Shown here one piece after another: positions 1 to 12,447 of a stretch of DNA of 64,000 nt (position 1 is its first letter; each line of letters starts with the position of its first letter). The stretch lies in assembly GCF_022965805.1 (NCBI RefSeq), contig NC_133104.1:44808682-44872681 (forward strand). Direction: 5' to 3'. Made by a program: the position numbers and the translations under genes. The stretch is from Primulina eburnea (taxonomy: Eukaryota; Streptophyta; Magnoliopsida; Lamiales; Gesneriaceae). The notes below the pieces were generated by a model. It was given only the letters and a program-made list of their open reading frames with translations, had not been told where the DNA came from and made no database searches.

Positions 1-213
1 GTTATAAAAATGAAAAAAAAAAATTATAGACTTAAATATTAGCAGTTACAGCTTTTAAAGTAAATAGTAAATGTGATGGAAAAATTAATGTGTGTTCCTC
101 TTATCATAACTTTTTTTTGGTGGATAAACGAATATATTTCAGTTGCTTGAGTAAACAAAATTTATATGATGAAAAAGATATAATCCATTAACTATATTTA
201 AAAATATCATTTT

Positions 214-215
<2 letters not shown>

Positions 216-244
<29 letters not shown>
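216..244. repeat. (TA)n microsatellite
   Basis: Uninterrupted TA dinucleotide run visible directly in the sequence. Confidence 0.95.
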
Positions 245-245
<1 letters not shown>

Positions 246-377
246 CAAAAGATTCTTTGAGATGGTATCATGAGTAATTTTTATAAGACAAATATTCAAT
301 CTAATTTGATTAATAAAAAATATATATTACTTATCATTTTAAGCATGAACTCTCTTAAAAAATATGCGAGATATGTC

Positions 378-382
<5 letters not shown>

Positions 383-445
<63 letters not shown>
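383..445. repeat. (TA)n microsatellite, about 60 bp
   Basis: Long uninterrupted TA run. It creates a spurious open frame of alternating Ile-Tyr beginning at 364. Confidence 0.95.
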
Positions 446-448
<3 letters not shown>

Positions 449-1620
449 GCAAGTGTAACGAACAAATGTTACACGTGGTTAATTCAAAAGATACGAGGAG
501 GCCATGTCAGATGAAAACATTGGACTCATTCCCTACCGTCGATCGATATTCCATCTCTTTTACACACACAAATAATACAAGCATAAATTTATTTCATTTC
601 TTCGTTTTCTTTTTATAATAATTAAATAAAAGTAGTTCGCGTGTACTTATTTAATTATGATACATAAACATAAAGATAAGTATAAGATTTTGAATGAAAA
701 GTTTAGATTGTAACAATTGGTCCAATGATTATTGGAAAATTTTTCATTTAGTCAATCAAAATCCAAAATATAATATAATAAAGTGTTATATATCGTGGAT
801 GAAATATTCGGGAATTCCTTGAAATGCATGCATTTCCTTTGTACTTTTCGTTTGTGTAACAAAATGAGCATCTACTGCGATGCTGATAGATATCGTCATT
901 GCGTGTTTATTCTTAATTACTAATTTTATAATAATTTGGGATTCATGTGAACTAATTTAACTGTAAATCTTTACTAGCATCTTTAATTCACGTCCATGAC
1001 TATTATTTGGGAAAATTAAATATTATAAATAAACTGATCACGATGAATACTAAATATGTCACATACTACGTATTTTGATAATTAAATAAAAAAAAATAGC
1101 ATGTCATTAATTGATATTAATGATCACTTGCTCCACATGATCCTAAGTACAATTATGGCGTTAATTATCGTTCTAGACTAGTACACTCGAGATATTGACA
1201 ATATCGTGACAAGTGAATTGGATGGGTGGAAATGTCTAAATACATACGATCATGAAAACTAATAATTCAAAATCATCGAAACCAAGGAGAGACAACAATT
1301 CAAGTTTGATTTCTCCCAAAATAAAGAAAAGTTATAAGTAGGTAAATGAGTTGGAGAGGGACTTTTCATTGGGTTCGTGACCCCGATGGGTATCTTTGAA
1401 ATTTAAGTAGCATAGAAATTTCTTGTGGGTCTTGGCATATATATATATCTCAGTAAACGACCAGCTTGTGAACTGAATAATTAAGAAACAACTACTTCCT
1501 TTTTATAATAATATATTTGTTTTCCAATAGTACTCTTGAAAATTCTTCGACGCATCCTATTTTTGGATTAGGAGGAGGTTTCTTGTGCAACTTTTTACAA
1601 TCATAGTTCATGCACGAACT

Positions 1621-1672
1621 ATAATAATATTAATATTAATAATAATATTAATATTAATAATAATAATAATAA
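1621..1672. repeat. (AAT)n-type microsatellite, imperfect
   Basis: Alternating AAT and ATT trinucleotide runs, imperfect at the start and cleaner towards the 3' end. Confidence 0.85.
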
Positions 1673-2003
1673 AATGCCGTTTAAGTCATTTGAAAACATA
1701 CGTGACATTTTTTAAAATTTATTTATCAAACAACACCGTGAAAAGTCCATAGGAATAATTAATATGTGGTTTTTAATACCAAATTGATATATGCTTTAAT
1801 TGTATTTAAAGATTGATGTTTAAGAAGCAAGTTCGTGAATCTTGGGATTAATTTAGGCGAAACTTAAATGCCACATGTCATCATCAAAATTTGGATAAAT
1901 CAATCAGATAGTTATGTTTTGTGTTAGGCCAGAAATGTGACCGATACATAGTACTTGGTCCACGTTTGAATTATGGTCCCAAATTTACACTACTTTGCTC
2001 TTA

Positions 2004-2004
<1 letters not shown>

Positions 2005-2067
<63 letters not shown>
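2005..2067. repeat. (ATT)n microsatellite, about 60 bp
   Basis: About 20 uninterrupted ATT units. It produces a spurious poly-Leu open frame between 1973 and 2155. A shorter ATT run follows near 2183-2203. Confidence 0.95.
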
Positions 2068-2388
2068 TTCTAGCTACTTAGTTTTAAAGGTCGAATTATC
2101 TATGGATGCCGTATTCGTGTTTGTTGCATGTTACGTCGCAACGCCTTTTTTATGACGTTTGATTTTTTTAAGAAAAAATGTTTATTATTATTATTATTAT
2201 TATTTTTGGTAGCGTGTTATGATTTTTAATTGATTGAAATTTTAGCTTAAATGGTTTGCGTGAGCAAATCAGTTAATTTGTGGTTCGGGCCAACTTGTAT
2301 ATATGAGAATTGGGCCGTGACAACATGATGGATCTAGTAGTCCAGGATTTTGGCCCAATTGATCATTGAATTTTGTTTGTTCGTAGCC

Positions 2389-2960
2389 GGTGTTCTAAAA
2401 AGTCCGTTTAAGCTCCGCTTAATCGCGATTAAGCTTGAAGCTCGTTACAAACGTCCCGCTCCGGAGAAAAGCAGAAAAAACGGTTAAATTCCAATTTGAC
2501 CGAATTAAACGTAATTAAGACGTTTAATTAAATGTACTTAATCACAATTAATCTTATCTATTATTTTTAAATTTTTTATTTTGAAGTTATGTATTTTTTT
2601 TAAAAGTAACAAATTAGGTTTATAATTTATATGTTTATTTTTTAATTTTAATAATGATTAAGCATTTATGTCTGATAATGATTTGACAAATATTTATCAT
2701 TTTTTAATGTGGTCTAGTTGCAAGAAAAAAAAATAAAGATTGTAATTTTGATATTTTTATGCTTTTATAAATATGAGAATTATGCATCATAATTAAATTT
2801 ATCATATTTATGTATTATTTTATCTATTTATTAGTTTGAGATAATTACAATTACATTAAAAATAAAAAACGATTTTTCACGCTTAAGCTTATGTTAATCT
2901 CGCTTAAACTTGAAAAGATTAGAGCTTGACATTCGCGCTTCGGGGCGCTTATCTTGTTCG
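2389..2960. repeat. Degenerate transposon-like repeat with CGCTTAA-rich ends
   Basis: Both ends carry clustered motifs of the CGCTTAA / TTAAGCG / AAGCTTGA type (about 2400-2460 and 2878-2950) in partly inverted arrangement, flanking an AT-rich centre. Terminal clusters of this kind are common in non-autonomous plant DNA transposons. I could not define terminal inverted repeats or a target duplication, so boundaries are approximate and the superfamily is unassigned. Confidence 0.4.
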
Positions 2961-3876
2961 TAGCTCATCTTCTGTTGACCACTTTCAACCGCCCGTGACT
3001 TCTTGAGATAAGTATCCTACTCTAATTAAAATTTGGATATATACATTAAGATTTCACAAATTTAATATATACTGGTGTATTTTGAACTCGTTGCATGTAT
3101 ATATAAGTATTTTTCTAAAAAAAATTATTTATAATTAAATAAAACTCAGTATCATAATTTTAAAAAATTAGGGAGAGATCATAATACAATATGAGATAGG
3201 TCATATATAAAATAAATTGTAATGACAATTTTTTATTGGTACGAGAGTATTTAATTTAGAAAAAAATGATAATCTCTTTTTTTTTTTTGTCTCTAGTTGA
3301 GATATTCTTTATAATATGATGAATGCTTAAATTTCATGCATCTCTAATATGGCCATGCAGATGCAAATCCAAACACCACATTTTCAGGCGTAGGTTATAC
3401 ATGGTTCGTACGTCTAATATGATTACTTGATTAACCTAGTGTGTATGATATTACGTTAATTTAGTGATTTATCCTTTGTACATTGAAATATAGTGATTAT
3501 GGGTTCTTGTGTCATAAAAAAAAATTGCATTTGAATTATAATTATCCCACTTGGAATTTAAATTTACACTGGAACCTTTAATCCATTAACAATGAAGACA
3601 AGATCGCCTTACAGGAAAATAGAATCCCACTTGTGAAAACAGGGGAAATGATTTTTTTTTTTAAAAAAAAAGAAGAAGAAGAAAGAAAAGTCAAAATATT
3701 GCGTAAGTAGCAAGATCCCACTATTGAATTTCAACAATCTATATATGTTCTTACAAAAGTTTAATATGTAAAATCAACCCGTACTTATTTGACATCAATT
3801 TTTAGAATTGAATACATGAAAATATTTATATATAATGCATATATGTAACGAAATGAGGCCGTAAATGAATTTATTA

Positions 3877-4275
3877 CTAGTATCTTCTCTTCTCCTGATC
3901 ATTGTAATCAAGAAGCTCCTCCAACAACTTATCGTCAAAATACTCGAACTCGAACACTTGTCGGTTATTCTCGTCCTCCCTCCTCTGAATGGAGCTCGAA
4001 CCCGGACTCGGAACAAAATGTGATGAGCTACTGGGCAAATTATACTCTTCGGGGAAGTTAAGGATCGCCAAATGACCTCTCATAGTGTAAGCCGCCCTGT
4101 CATAGGCTCTGGCGGCCTCTTCTGCAGTGTTGAACGTCCCTAGCCAGACTCGCGCCCCTTGCCTCGCTGAGTCGCGTATCTCCGCAGCGTACTTCCCCCA
4201 CGGCCGCTTACGGACACCTCTGTACTTGATTTCTCCGCCACTACTCTTGCCTCTGTTGCTGGGCTCTTCGTCCAT
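3877..4275 (-). CDS. ERF098: ERF group IX transcription factor, ERF098-like, 132 aa
   Basis: Single-exon AP2/ERF transcription factor, expected to bind GCC-box promoters in the nucleus and activate ethylene, jasmonate and defence genes. One AP2/ERF domain lies at residues about 17-75 with the YRG (18-20), WLG (44-46) and RAYD (57-60) landmarks and the ERF-type pattern KYAAEIRD. The C-terminus (about 107-125, [17 protein letters not shown]) matches the acidic EDLL activation motif known from small group IX ERFs such as AtERF98. Length agrees with those proteins (about 130-140 aa). I chose the ATG at 4275; the frame stays open upstream but has no other ATG, only a TTG at 4287. No intron is needed. 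The assignment to the ERF095-098 subgroup is firm by motif; the exact ortholog is not. Confidence 0.93.
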   Translation of the reverse strand: MDEEPSNRGKSSGGEIKYRGVRKRPWGKYAAEIRDSARQGARVWLGTFNTAEEAARAYDRAAYTMRGHLAILNFPEEYNLPSSSSHFVPSPGSSSIQRREDENNRQVFEFEYFDDKLLEELLDYNDQEKRRY

Positions 4276-4333
4276 ATTGTTTACCAAAATGTTCTGTTGT
4301 GGGGTGTGTCCAAAATGTTGAGGTGAGGTGGCA

Positions 4334-4342
4334 CTTATATTA
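4334..4342 (-). promoter_or_regulatory. Possible TATA box of the ERF gene
   Basis: Minus-strand TAATATAAG lies about 60 bp upstream of the chosen ATG, a plausible core promoter position giving a short leader. Assigned by position and motif only. Confidence 0.35.
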
Positions 4343-6390
4343 CTTGGGAAAAATTCGTGTTGGAGAAAAGAGTGGCGTAAGATTTGCCACGTGGATGATC
4401 AAGTGGTGAAAAATTGATAGGACATGGATAGAACCTTCCATGCAGACCAAAGTTTTGCATGCAGTGTATCGGGGCTGGTCAACCGTCAATGTGGTGGCTT
4501 TTGAATTCTTTCTTACTTTTGGAAGTTGGGGGATTTAATTCCCGTCAAATATTTTCTTTTCTCTGGTCCTTTTTTTTTTTTTTTTCGTTTTTATCAAATT
4601 AATTCATAGTTATATAATTATATTGGGTTTTTATTTACAGTTTTTAATTATAACTAACTCGAAAAGTTCATATTCGGTACACATGTTGTATATTAGAAAT
4701 ATTGAATAAAATATAAAGCTATATATTTTAATTCATGTTCTTTTTACAATCTAAACTAAATTAAAAAAATCAAATTACTAATTTATACTCCTCAGAGTAC
4801 GAATGAAAGCTTAAAAGAAAATAAAAATATTTCAGATAAAACAAAATAGGCTTCCCTACTACTCACATCAGTAAAATAAATAAAAGTATAGAGTGCACCT
4901 GAGATGTTAAAGATTAATGTCAGTGCATAAATTCTATTTTTTTATATTATTAAAATAGATATATCACCATTCTTATTATTTTTTTATTGTTTCAGTATCT
5001 ATTTCTTATTATTTAGTAAGAAATAGATTTTATATTACGGTAAATTGGAGAAAAATAATCAAAATTAATTTTTTTTTAAGTTTAGTCTCTAATAAATGTA
5101 TTTTAATTCTGCACTCCCAAGTGAGATAATATATCATATTTTCACCTCCTTAAGTAAATACTATTTTTTATTTTAAAAGAAAAATATATAAACCCAAAAT
5201 CTAGCTTATAAAGTACCACGTTTTGTTTCAAAATATATCATACTATCGAAGATCTAGTACCATAAATTCATGCAGATTAAATACTAACTTATATTTAAAT
5301 ATCATTATTCTATCAAATAACAGTAATTATATCATGTATTATATGTAAATTTAATGCAACAATATGAAATAAGATAAAAAATTATGTTTTAGTTTCACCA
5401 CTTATCATAAATTACTAAACAATCCGTAACTATTTTATCACCTTGTGATGTCTTGTTGTCACAATTCAAATATTTCTATCGACTTTTTCACAAGGAGAAC
5501 ATGTAAAAGTTGTGTACATATTAGTATGAACCTTTTTTTTTAATATAAGTATTATGGTATCGTACGTTTGTAACAGATGATATACATGAAATGATATTAT
5601 CGTTGTATGTGTTAAGGTGGTATCACATGTTCATATTCATTATACCACAATCTAACTTATAAAGTACCACGTTTTGTGTCCAAGTATATCATATGAAATC
5701 TAATACCACAAATTCATGGAGACTATATACCAATTAACTTAACTATATCGTGAAAATCGATGGAGATGAGTTAGGGATTTACATGAGAAATTATCAAGAA
5801 ATAGAAGAAAAGTGATGCAACGGAGGAAATAAAATAAAGAACTGAAATAAAATTGAATTAAAGGAGAAAATGAGATAAAATATGAAATAGGGAGTGGATT
5901 CAAAAAAAAGTTATGCACCAGGAAGCGAAAATGACAATTTTATGACATAGAGACGGAATGTGAAGTTGAGTTTATGATTATGGATTTATCTCTATTTCTC
6001 CTTCATATTAACTGTTTATTATCCTTATTTAAATTTTATTATTTTATTTATTTATATTAAATTTTATACGATTCTTAATGTTACTTAAATATGTACTTCA
6101 TAAATTATATTTTATTTTTATTTTATGACTAAAATAATAATTTCCAAATATATCAATCTGATTCATCTAAATTTATTAATTTAACAGAGTAACGTTTGTG
6201 TACATTTAATTAATTTAAGAATATTGTATAAACTTGGTCTTAATTCCTTTGTAATTGTTGATACATGTATCGTGGTAATTATACTAAAACATACAAAATT
6301 AATACATCATTTTAAAATCATATTAAACACTATATAATTTTCACAATATTTTATTTACCCTCAATTTTGATATTATTATCATATTTATTA
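4343..6390. other. Intergenic AT-rich DNA, ERF upstream region
   Basis: No gene seen. The first several hundred bases are the likely promoter of the minus-strand ERF. A related phrase recurs at about 5200-5260 and 5640-5720 (a motif containing AAAGTACCACGTTTTGT followed by ATATATCATA-like sequence), suggesting an old partial duplication. Confidence 0.5.
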
Positions 6391-6974
6391 GGACACCCAC
6401 ATTGGTGCATTAATGGGTGTTATTAACGCCCATTAATGTTCATGCACCAATATGGGTGCATGAATTATTAATCTTGGCTAACATGATAGCCAAAAAATTC
6501 ATTAGAATGAATGACATTATTTCGCAATTTGCGCTGGTTTTTGAATAACCGTCGCAACATCAAAAGCGTCGCTACTTTCGATTTTTTTTTTAAAAAAAGT
6601 CGCTATTTGCGACCTTTTTAAAAACCGTCGCAAATAGCGACCGTTTTTGAAAAACCGTCGCTAACATAATTTTTCGAAATTAATGAATATTGAAATTAAG
6701 TTATTTTTAAAATAATAATACTATTTATTTTTAGTAATATTTGTTGTAAAATTTTAAAAATATTAGAAAGATATTGAAATAATTAAAAATAAAAAAAAAT
6801 TAGTAAGTGGACAGTGGGATCCATAAATAATGAAAGTTGATATTAAATGAATGTGGGTGTGTGTTAATAATGAGAAAGTGTTAATGTAATGAATATGTGG
6901 CTCGTGGACCCCATAATTTTTTATGAGATGAAGAGTTATTAACATGGATTAATTCGAACGGATGCAGATGCCCC
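6391..6974. mobile_element. MITE-like element with imperfect terminal inverted repeats
   Basis: The left end begins GGACACCCACATTGG and continues to a GTTATTAAC motif; the right end, read in reverse complement from 6974, gives GGGGCATCTGCATCC and likewise reaches GTTAATAAC. The termini therefore form imperfect inverted repeats of about 40 bp. Immediately inside the left end (6396-6462) a second inverted copy forms a palindrome around GTTATTAAC. No coding capacity. Target duplication not clear. A block of GTCGC hairpin sequence lies inside it. Confidence 0.45.
6518..6665. repeat. Block of inverted CCGTCGC / GCGAC units
   Basis: Contains repeated CCGTCGCAA, GTCGCTATTTGCGAC and ACCGTCGCTAAC motifs arranged as hairpins. 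The same GTCGC/GCGAC vocabulary builds the CACTA-like element near 60.6-61.9 kb, so this is probably a fragment of a related element. No termini of its own are seen. Confidence 0.5.
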
Positions 6975-7779
6975 TACACATTCTTGTCTCGGTTCGCCAT
7001 TAATATAGTGGGTAACAGTACACGTTCTTCCGAATTTGGGTCAAAACTGTCGTAGTTCTTCAACACCGGAAGTTTCCACCTTCTTGCATCACTAATAAAA
7101 GTATATTTCTAAAAATAAAAATAAAGCATCTCAATTATTAAGGAAATGAAATTGACGGTTGATGACATGTTAGCATTACCGTAATATCGCATCAAAATAT
7201 CCTTATTTATTTTTGTATGTGCGATTCACACAAAAAATCATAGAATAATATATAAAAATAAACGTGAATTGTTTGATACGTGACATTATACTAATTACCT
7301 TATACATGACATGATTTTTGAAAATAGTAGTGATGCAATTATGTCCAGATGAAGTAAACATGTGGGTTCATGGTGGTTATTGGATTACTTATACATAAAA
7401 ATAAATAAATAAATAAATACAATTCAATTTCCACTATGGTTCTAGGCATTTAAATTTGGACTGCTTCATTTGATGCATCTATACGGTGCCATTAATATCG
7501 GGCAGATTTAAAGTAAAGTTGTATTTATATCTGTGCAACAGATTTTGTAACGAGGGAGTTGATTATTAAATAACCTTGTTTCCTCTTTTAAAAAACAGCT
7601 AATCCAATTTAATTTTTTAAAAAAAAAAAACAGTACGAGCATGGATCCTCTAAATATGAAAATGTAAATTTTGATGTTTTAAAATGTGTCAAGTTTGGAT
7701 AAAATTATTGAGTAGCTAGTATGTCTTTCATCGGAAAATTTCAGTCTACTCATAGGATAATATCGTAATATTATATTTA

Positions 7780-8265
7780 AAGATGACTCGGGAAAGTAAA
7801 TGAACATTTTTCATATATAGCATTGATACCCCATGACCTGGGACAGTAAATAGACAACTTGGAAAGTACTCGGGACGTCATTTACCCGGACAACCAGAGG
7901 CCCGAGTTCTCGGGCGTATTCGCGGGTGATAACTCTCTACTCGAGATGCCTCGATAAATATCGCACTCGAGTGCGGGAGCAGGTGATATCTTGTCTCGAT
8001 AAGCGTTTCTTGACATAATCTTATTGATTGGACATAATGGAAAAGTCAAGACGTCGTGACATGAACTTTACGTATGTGGTTATAAGTGGTAAGTTTCTTC
8101 TTATAAATAGCAGTTTTGCTTTGCATTTAATTCATTCACATATATTGACATATATACACACCAGTGGCATTTATTACTCTGTAAAAGCCACACTGATTTT
8201 CTAAATTTTTACCTGTTAACTTAAGCATCAGAGTGGTCACACTGAACACCCTCCGACACCCATTT
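7780..8265 (+). mobile_element. Decayed solo-LTR-like sequence
   Basis: The stretch has the layout of a retrotransposon LTR: a GC-richer upstream half with CTCGGG/CTCGAG repeats (7860-7960), a TTATAAATAG TATA-type motif at about 8100-8110, then a tail with CATCAGAGTGGTCACACTGAACACCCTCCGACACCC-type wording (8226-8262) that resembles the 3' part of Ty3/gypsy LTRs I know from plants. No internal coding region, matching second LTR or clear target duplication was seen, so ends are approximate. Confidence 0.35.
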
Positions 8266-9321
8266 ACGTGTTATTTTTCCTATGTTCAGCAAATCATTAC
8301 AGCTCATTTTTCCTTATCAACTTTATATCAAGATTCAGTGGATTATCCGATCCAACTCTCTCCGTTCATCCGCATCTCATCAACTATTATGAAATAATTG
8401 ATAAACGTCAACTGGAAACTACAAATTTTATAACAATAAATATAAAATATTAGAAATGCCATACGAATACTGTTGTATGAAATAAATAATAGCAAAGCGC
8501 AACGAATTTGAACCAACACAAAATTACATTCATTTAATTTGTCAGCGACCTTGGTTAATTTGGAGAGTGGACGGTGGACCCTTTGTCCACTCATTCGTAT
8601 ATCCTAGTGGTTGAATTCGGACACATTGCACGAAATTGTCTAGCCTTCTTATGGAGAAATATTATGATGTTTTCTTATATTTGAAAAAATAAATTCAATC
8701 CAAATATAAAATAAATGAACAAACATTCTGAAATAATAAGTTATAATTTTTTTTTTAATTTTTCATAAACAAATTGTTCTTACTGATAATAACATAATGA
8801 ATTTCTTACCAACCAAATATTTTCTTATTAGATACCATGCTATATTCACGGAATATTTCATCCTGTCCTGCAGGCAGTTGGGTGTGGGGGCACTGCCCCC
8901 ACGGATCGACCAAACCTATATTCACCTACTACATAGAAACTTTCTTTAGTAAAATTTCTGCCCCTGCCCTCATTTCTCAACATAAAAAAAGGTCCACCCA
9001 ACCCCAAATTACATGCATTATTCACATCCAAATTTCTTCTGCCTGCCCTTCTCCCATTGCATTAAATCCCACCTAAATTTTCTCAAATCGGTCCCTCGCC
9101 CAACCTTCTAACTCCATCAATCTTGCGCTTTGTTTGAATATTTTCTATGCTCATAATTAAACAGTCCTCATAGTCATAGTACCATATTCTTAAATTCAAT
9201 CCCGCCTTTCTTAATTAGCTTCTCCACGCTTGAAAGGGGACAACCTTAACTTCACCCATTCATTAATGTTAAAGACGCCGTGTTCTTAAGTTGATCTAGC
9301 TAGATTTCAAGTTTTTCTCCA
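8266..9321. other. Intergenic DNA and probable promoter/5' leader of the ATL gene
   Basis: No gene seen. From about 8990 the plus strand becomes pyrimidine-rich (CCCTTCTCCC, CCCTCGCCCAACC), as expected for a plant promoter/5' leader ahead of the ATG at 9322. A perfect 19-bp palindrome lies at 8884-8902. Confidence 0.5.
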
Positions 9322-10335
9322 ATGGAGACTCCATCTCTGCATCCATCACACCCTAGTTTCCCTATTATAGCGGTCGCCATTATCGGCATTTTAGCCACCG
9401 CTTTCTTGCTGGTTAGCTACTACATCTTTGTGATCAAATGTTGCTTGAATTGGCACCGGATCGATCTGTTTACCCGATTTTCGGTCTCCAGAAGACGTCT
9501 TGTTGAAGACCCTTTGATGGTCTACTCTCCTTTGGCCGAGAATCGGGGACTCGACCAGGCTACAATAAGATCAATCCCAACCTTCCAGTTCAAGATATTA
9601 GGTGATACAAAAGATGGATCAGAAAGGTCAAGCTCTTTCGAATGTGTGGTTTGTTTGAATCAGTTTCAAGAAAACGAGAAACTAAGAATTATCCCCAACT
9701 GTGGCCATCTCTTTCACATAGATTGTATAGATGTTTGGCTTCAAAACAATGCTAATTGTCCGCTTTGCAGAACCAGCATCTCCGTCACAACAAACCCTGA
9801 CATCAAGTTCCATGTAAACCAAGTTCTTGCTTCAAATCCAGCTCAAGATCCAAATCCCTATACAAATGAATCCCTTTTCAGAGATGAGGATTATGTGGTG
9901 ATTGAAATAGGATTCGAAACACAAACCCGTTCAAGTAGTACTCCATTACATTTCAGCTCTGGCGAGTTCCTATCCATAATCCCTTCACCGAGAAAGACAG
10001 AACCCGGGATTTTGCGCAAGAAAAGTAAAAAGTTCAGCCATACATCGAGCATGGGAGATGAATGTATTGACAGCAGGAAGAAAGATGAACAATTTGCAGT
10101 TCAGCCCATTAGAAGGTCTTTTTCCATGGATTCAGCAGACGATAGGCAGTTGTATTTAGCTGTTCAAGAGATAATATCACATCAGCAAACGCAGATAAAT
10201 AGTGAGGTAAATGATTCCGTAGAGGGTTGCACTGGCGGCGGCAGTAGGGTTAAAAGATCATTCTTTTCTTTCAGGCATGGAAGGAGTACTTCGAGAAATG
10301 CAGTTCAACCACTTTCATCAGAATCACAAGGCTAG
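9322..10335 (+). CDS. ATL-family RING-H2 E3 ubiquitin ligase, 337 aa
   Basis: Membrane-anchored RING-H2 ubiquitin ligase of the plant ATL family; such enzymes pass ubiquitin from an E2 to targets, often in defence or stress responses. One N-terminal transmembrane segment (about 14-38), a basic stretch, the family GLD motif (77-79, GLDQATIRSIPTF), then a canonical RING-H2: C108, C111, C127, H129, H132, C135, C146, C149 (C-x2-C-x15-C-x-H-x2-H-x2-C-x10-C-x2-C). The tail of about 180 residues is Ser/Lys-rich without a known domain. A single exon is usual for ATLs. The ATG at 9322 starts the membrane segment at the expected place. By N-terminal layout and length it is closest to the ATL1/ATL13/ATL16 group, but the member number is not assigned. 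Confidence 0.95.
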   Translation: METPSLHPSHPSFPIIAVAIIGILATAFLLVSYYIFVIKCCLNWHRIDLFTRFSVSRRRLVEDPLMVYSPLAENRGLDQATIRSIPTFQFKILGDTKDGSERSSSFECVVCLNQFQENEKLRIIPNCGHLFHIDCIDVWLQNNANCPLCRTSISVTTNPDIKFHVNQVLASNPAQDPNPYTNESLFRDEDYVVIEIGFETQTRSSSTPLHFSSGEFLSIIPSPRKTEPGILRKKSKKFSHTSSMGDECIDSRKKDEQFAVQPIRRSFSMDSADDRQLYLAVQEIISHQQTQINSEVNDSVEGCTGGGSRVKRSFFSFRHGRSTSRNAVQPLSSESQG

Positions 10336-12447
10336 ATTTTTTATTCAATAATAATAATAATAAATAATTATTGTTGTTTTTCTAAGGTGTAAAATATATG
10401 TAGATTATACATACATCTTTAGAGATTTCATACTTTCTTTTATTTCTTGTTAATGCATAAAACTCGTAGTGAAAAATTAAATTTATGACATCTTGCTGAG
10501 TTGTCTACAGTTGCAAAAAATTAAAATAAAAAATATATTTCTTTAATATTTTTGGTGGCTTGGAGGCATCTATGTTATTTTCAAAATATAGATAGAATTA
10601 AATATGTTATATGTGTTTTGAAAAAAAATTCATATTAAAAATTATTTTTATTAGAAAAGAGGATTAATATATAAAAATCTATGATTTTAATCTCGGTCTG
10701 TGATTATAAGACATTATGGAATGAGACGATCGATGAAAATAACTTTAATTTATTTGTAAAAACAAAAATTTATATTCAATTAATATGTCATTTTTTTTTT
10801 GTAGAACGGTGCTTAATTAGTGATGTAGATTAAATTAACTTTAATAAAGCGAACATAAGAAAAGACTAGAATATTCAATTTATTTTACACATTAAAAAAC
10901 CAATTTAACAAAAGATGTGACAGAAAGTGGAAATTGCAATTCGATGGCATTTAGTGGTGCTAAAATTTTGTATTATCATACGTTATAGAAAGCTGTAATT
11001 GATGGACAATATGTGTCTAATTTTGACTTAGAATTATAATTGCAATCATCATCATCATCTTAACAACTCTTCCCCCTTTTTCTTTTATTTAAATTTGAAC
11101 TCTTTTTAATTTATCTTATATTATTATTATTTTTACTTCTTTTAGGAAACCTTTTGTTTGCTACTAACTTGTTTTTTCGATTTTAGAATAACTAATTATA
11201 ATGCCAGGATATGAAATATTCGGTATACATATGCATATATCGCAACAGAGAGACACATAAGAAACATGTTTTGTTCTCGATATTTTTTGATAGATATGAT
11301 TCGTATATAATTTTTAATTATTATTTCAGCTTTGTAAAAATGGCCTAAATTAATAAATATTTATGAATAATGCGGCGAATTAAGTTCAAAACAATAAATA
11401 GTCGGGGCTTTATTTGTGATGGGTAGATGCAGGGGGTCCCCACCTAACCCTGTATTCTTATTGGCAACAGAATGCCAAACTTAGGGAGATGGTGGCTGAA
11501 TATTTTCCAGACTGGACCGGAGAATCCTGCATTATACATATGGTTACGAATTAAAAAATAAATTCCAGGTCCATTTGTTGCATTTTACAGCTGTCCAATT
11601 GAATATAGAATAAAAATTTTCTCATACAAAAGGTTGGATACCAAGCATGAAAGATTCAATCATTTTAATGAGGAAAACTAGCTAGCTAGAACATTGGATT
11701 TAGGACCCCAAACAATAAAATGTTGTTTTTACATCCAATTCATTTCATATTTTGAAACGATTTGGATCCATATTTCTCAAGATTTAGAAGTTGCGAACAC
11801 TTCTTAATTAAGTCGTGATTAATTAAGTTCCTTCCAATATTTGTTGGGCAACATGAACAAGTGATTTTAGTTTATGATTGGCCATTTTTGTAAGTTCGTT
11901 GCACTATCGATGGGTTAATGATCCTAAAATTGAGCCTGATGCCGGTTCTAGTTAATTTAATGGTTGAAATTTGGCCTGAGTAGGTTTAAAATAAATTGTT
12001 AAACGTGAACATGTTCGAATTAGCACACGGACTTGACTTTCTTCCATTTTGTTGAACTTGACGATTAGCTTAATTTATCGAGTAAGAACTAAGGTTATGT
12101 TTAGGTGGACTCATAAGGATTGAATTGTTTAATAATCCAATCCAATAATTAGTTATTTTTTTATTTAATTTATTAATTATTTTAAATGACAAAACTGGAA
12201 TTTATTGTCTTATTCCAAATTTAATAAAAAAAAAACTTATCATATTATTATTTATACAAAAAAACGTTATGCAATATCGTCACACATATCAACTTTGTGA
12301 GACGGTTATCTGATTTGATCTGACCAATGAAAATCATTAATTTTTATATTCAAATAATATATTACGTTATTTTATATGACCTGACTCTAATGATCACAAA
12401 ACAAATAAACATTCTCTTGTTCGTGTCTGATTTCCTCTAATAACCTT
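10336..12447. other. Intergenic DNA, includes the ATL 3' region
   Basis: No gene recognised. The first about 150 bp probably contain the ATL 3' UTR. A degenerate copy of the GTGAGACGG-type MITE is visible at about 12270-12385. Confidence 0.5.
12270..12385. repeat. Degenerate copy of a GTGAGACGG MITE family
   Basis: TTTGTGAGACGGTTATCTG, then GATCTGACC and later ATGACCTGACTC with AATAATATATTAC between, parallels the better preserved copy at 33157-33325 (GTGAGACGGTCTTACGGGTC, ACCGATGAAAAAGTATTA, GTTGACCCGTCTCAC). Confidence 0.4.

Larger units (their letters stand above)
1..3876. other. Intergenic AT-rich DNA with microsatellites and a degenerate repeat
   Basis: No coding exon with recognisable similarity was found on either strand. 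Open frames here are low-complexity translations of TA or ATT runs. The stretch holds the microsatellites and the degenerate repeat listed separately. The last kilobase lies downstream of the ERF gene, which is on the minus strand. Confidence 0.6.

Noticed and set aside
364..618. 84-codon open frame with alternating Ile-Tyr
   Set aside because: Translation of a (TA)n microsatellite; no coding character beyond it.
1973..2155. Poly-Leu open frame
   Set aside because: Translation of the (ATT)n microsatellite in a shifted frame.
4276..4287. TTG-started extension of the ERF protein (four extra residues)
   Set aside because: No ATG; the first ATG at 4275 gives the normal family N-terminus.
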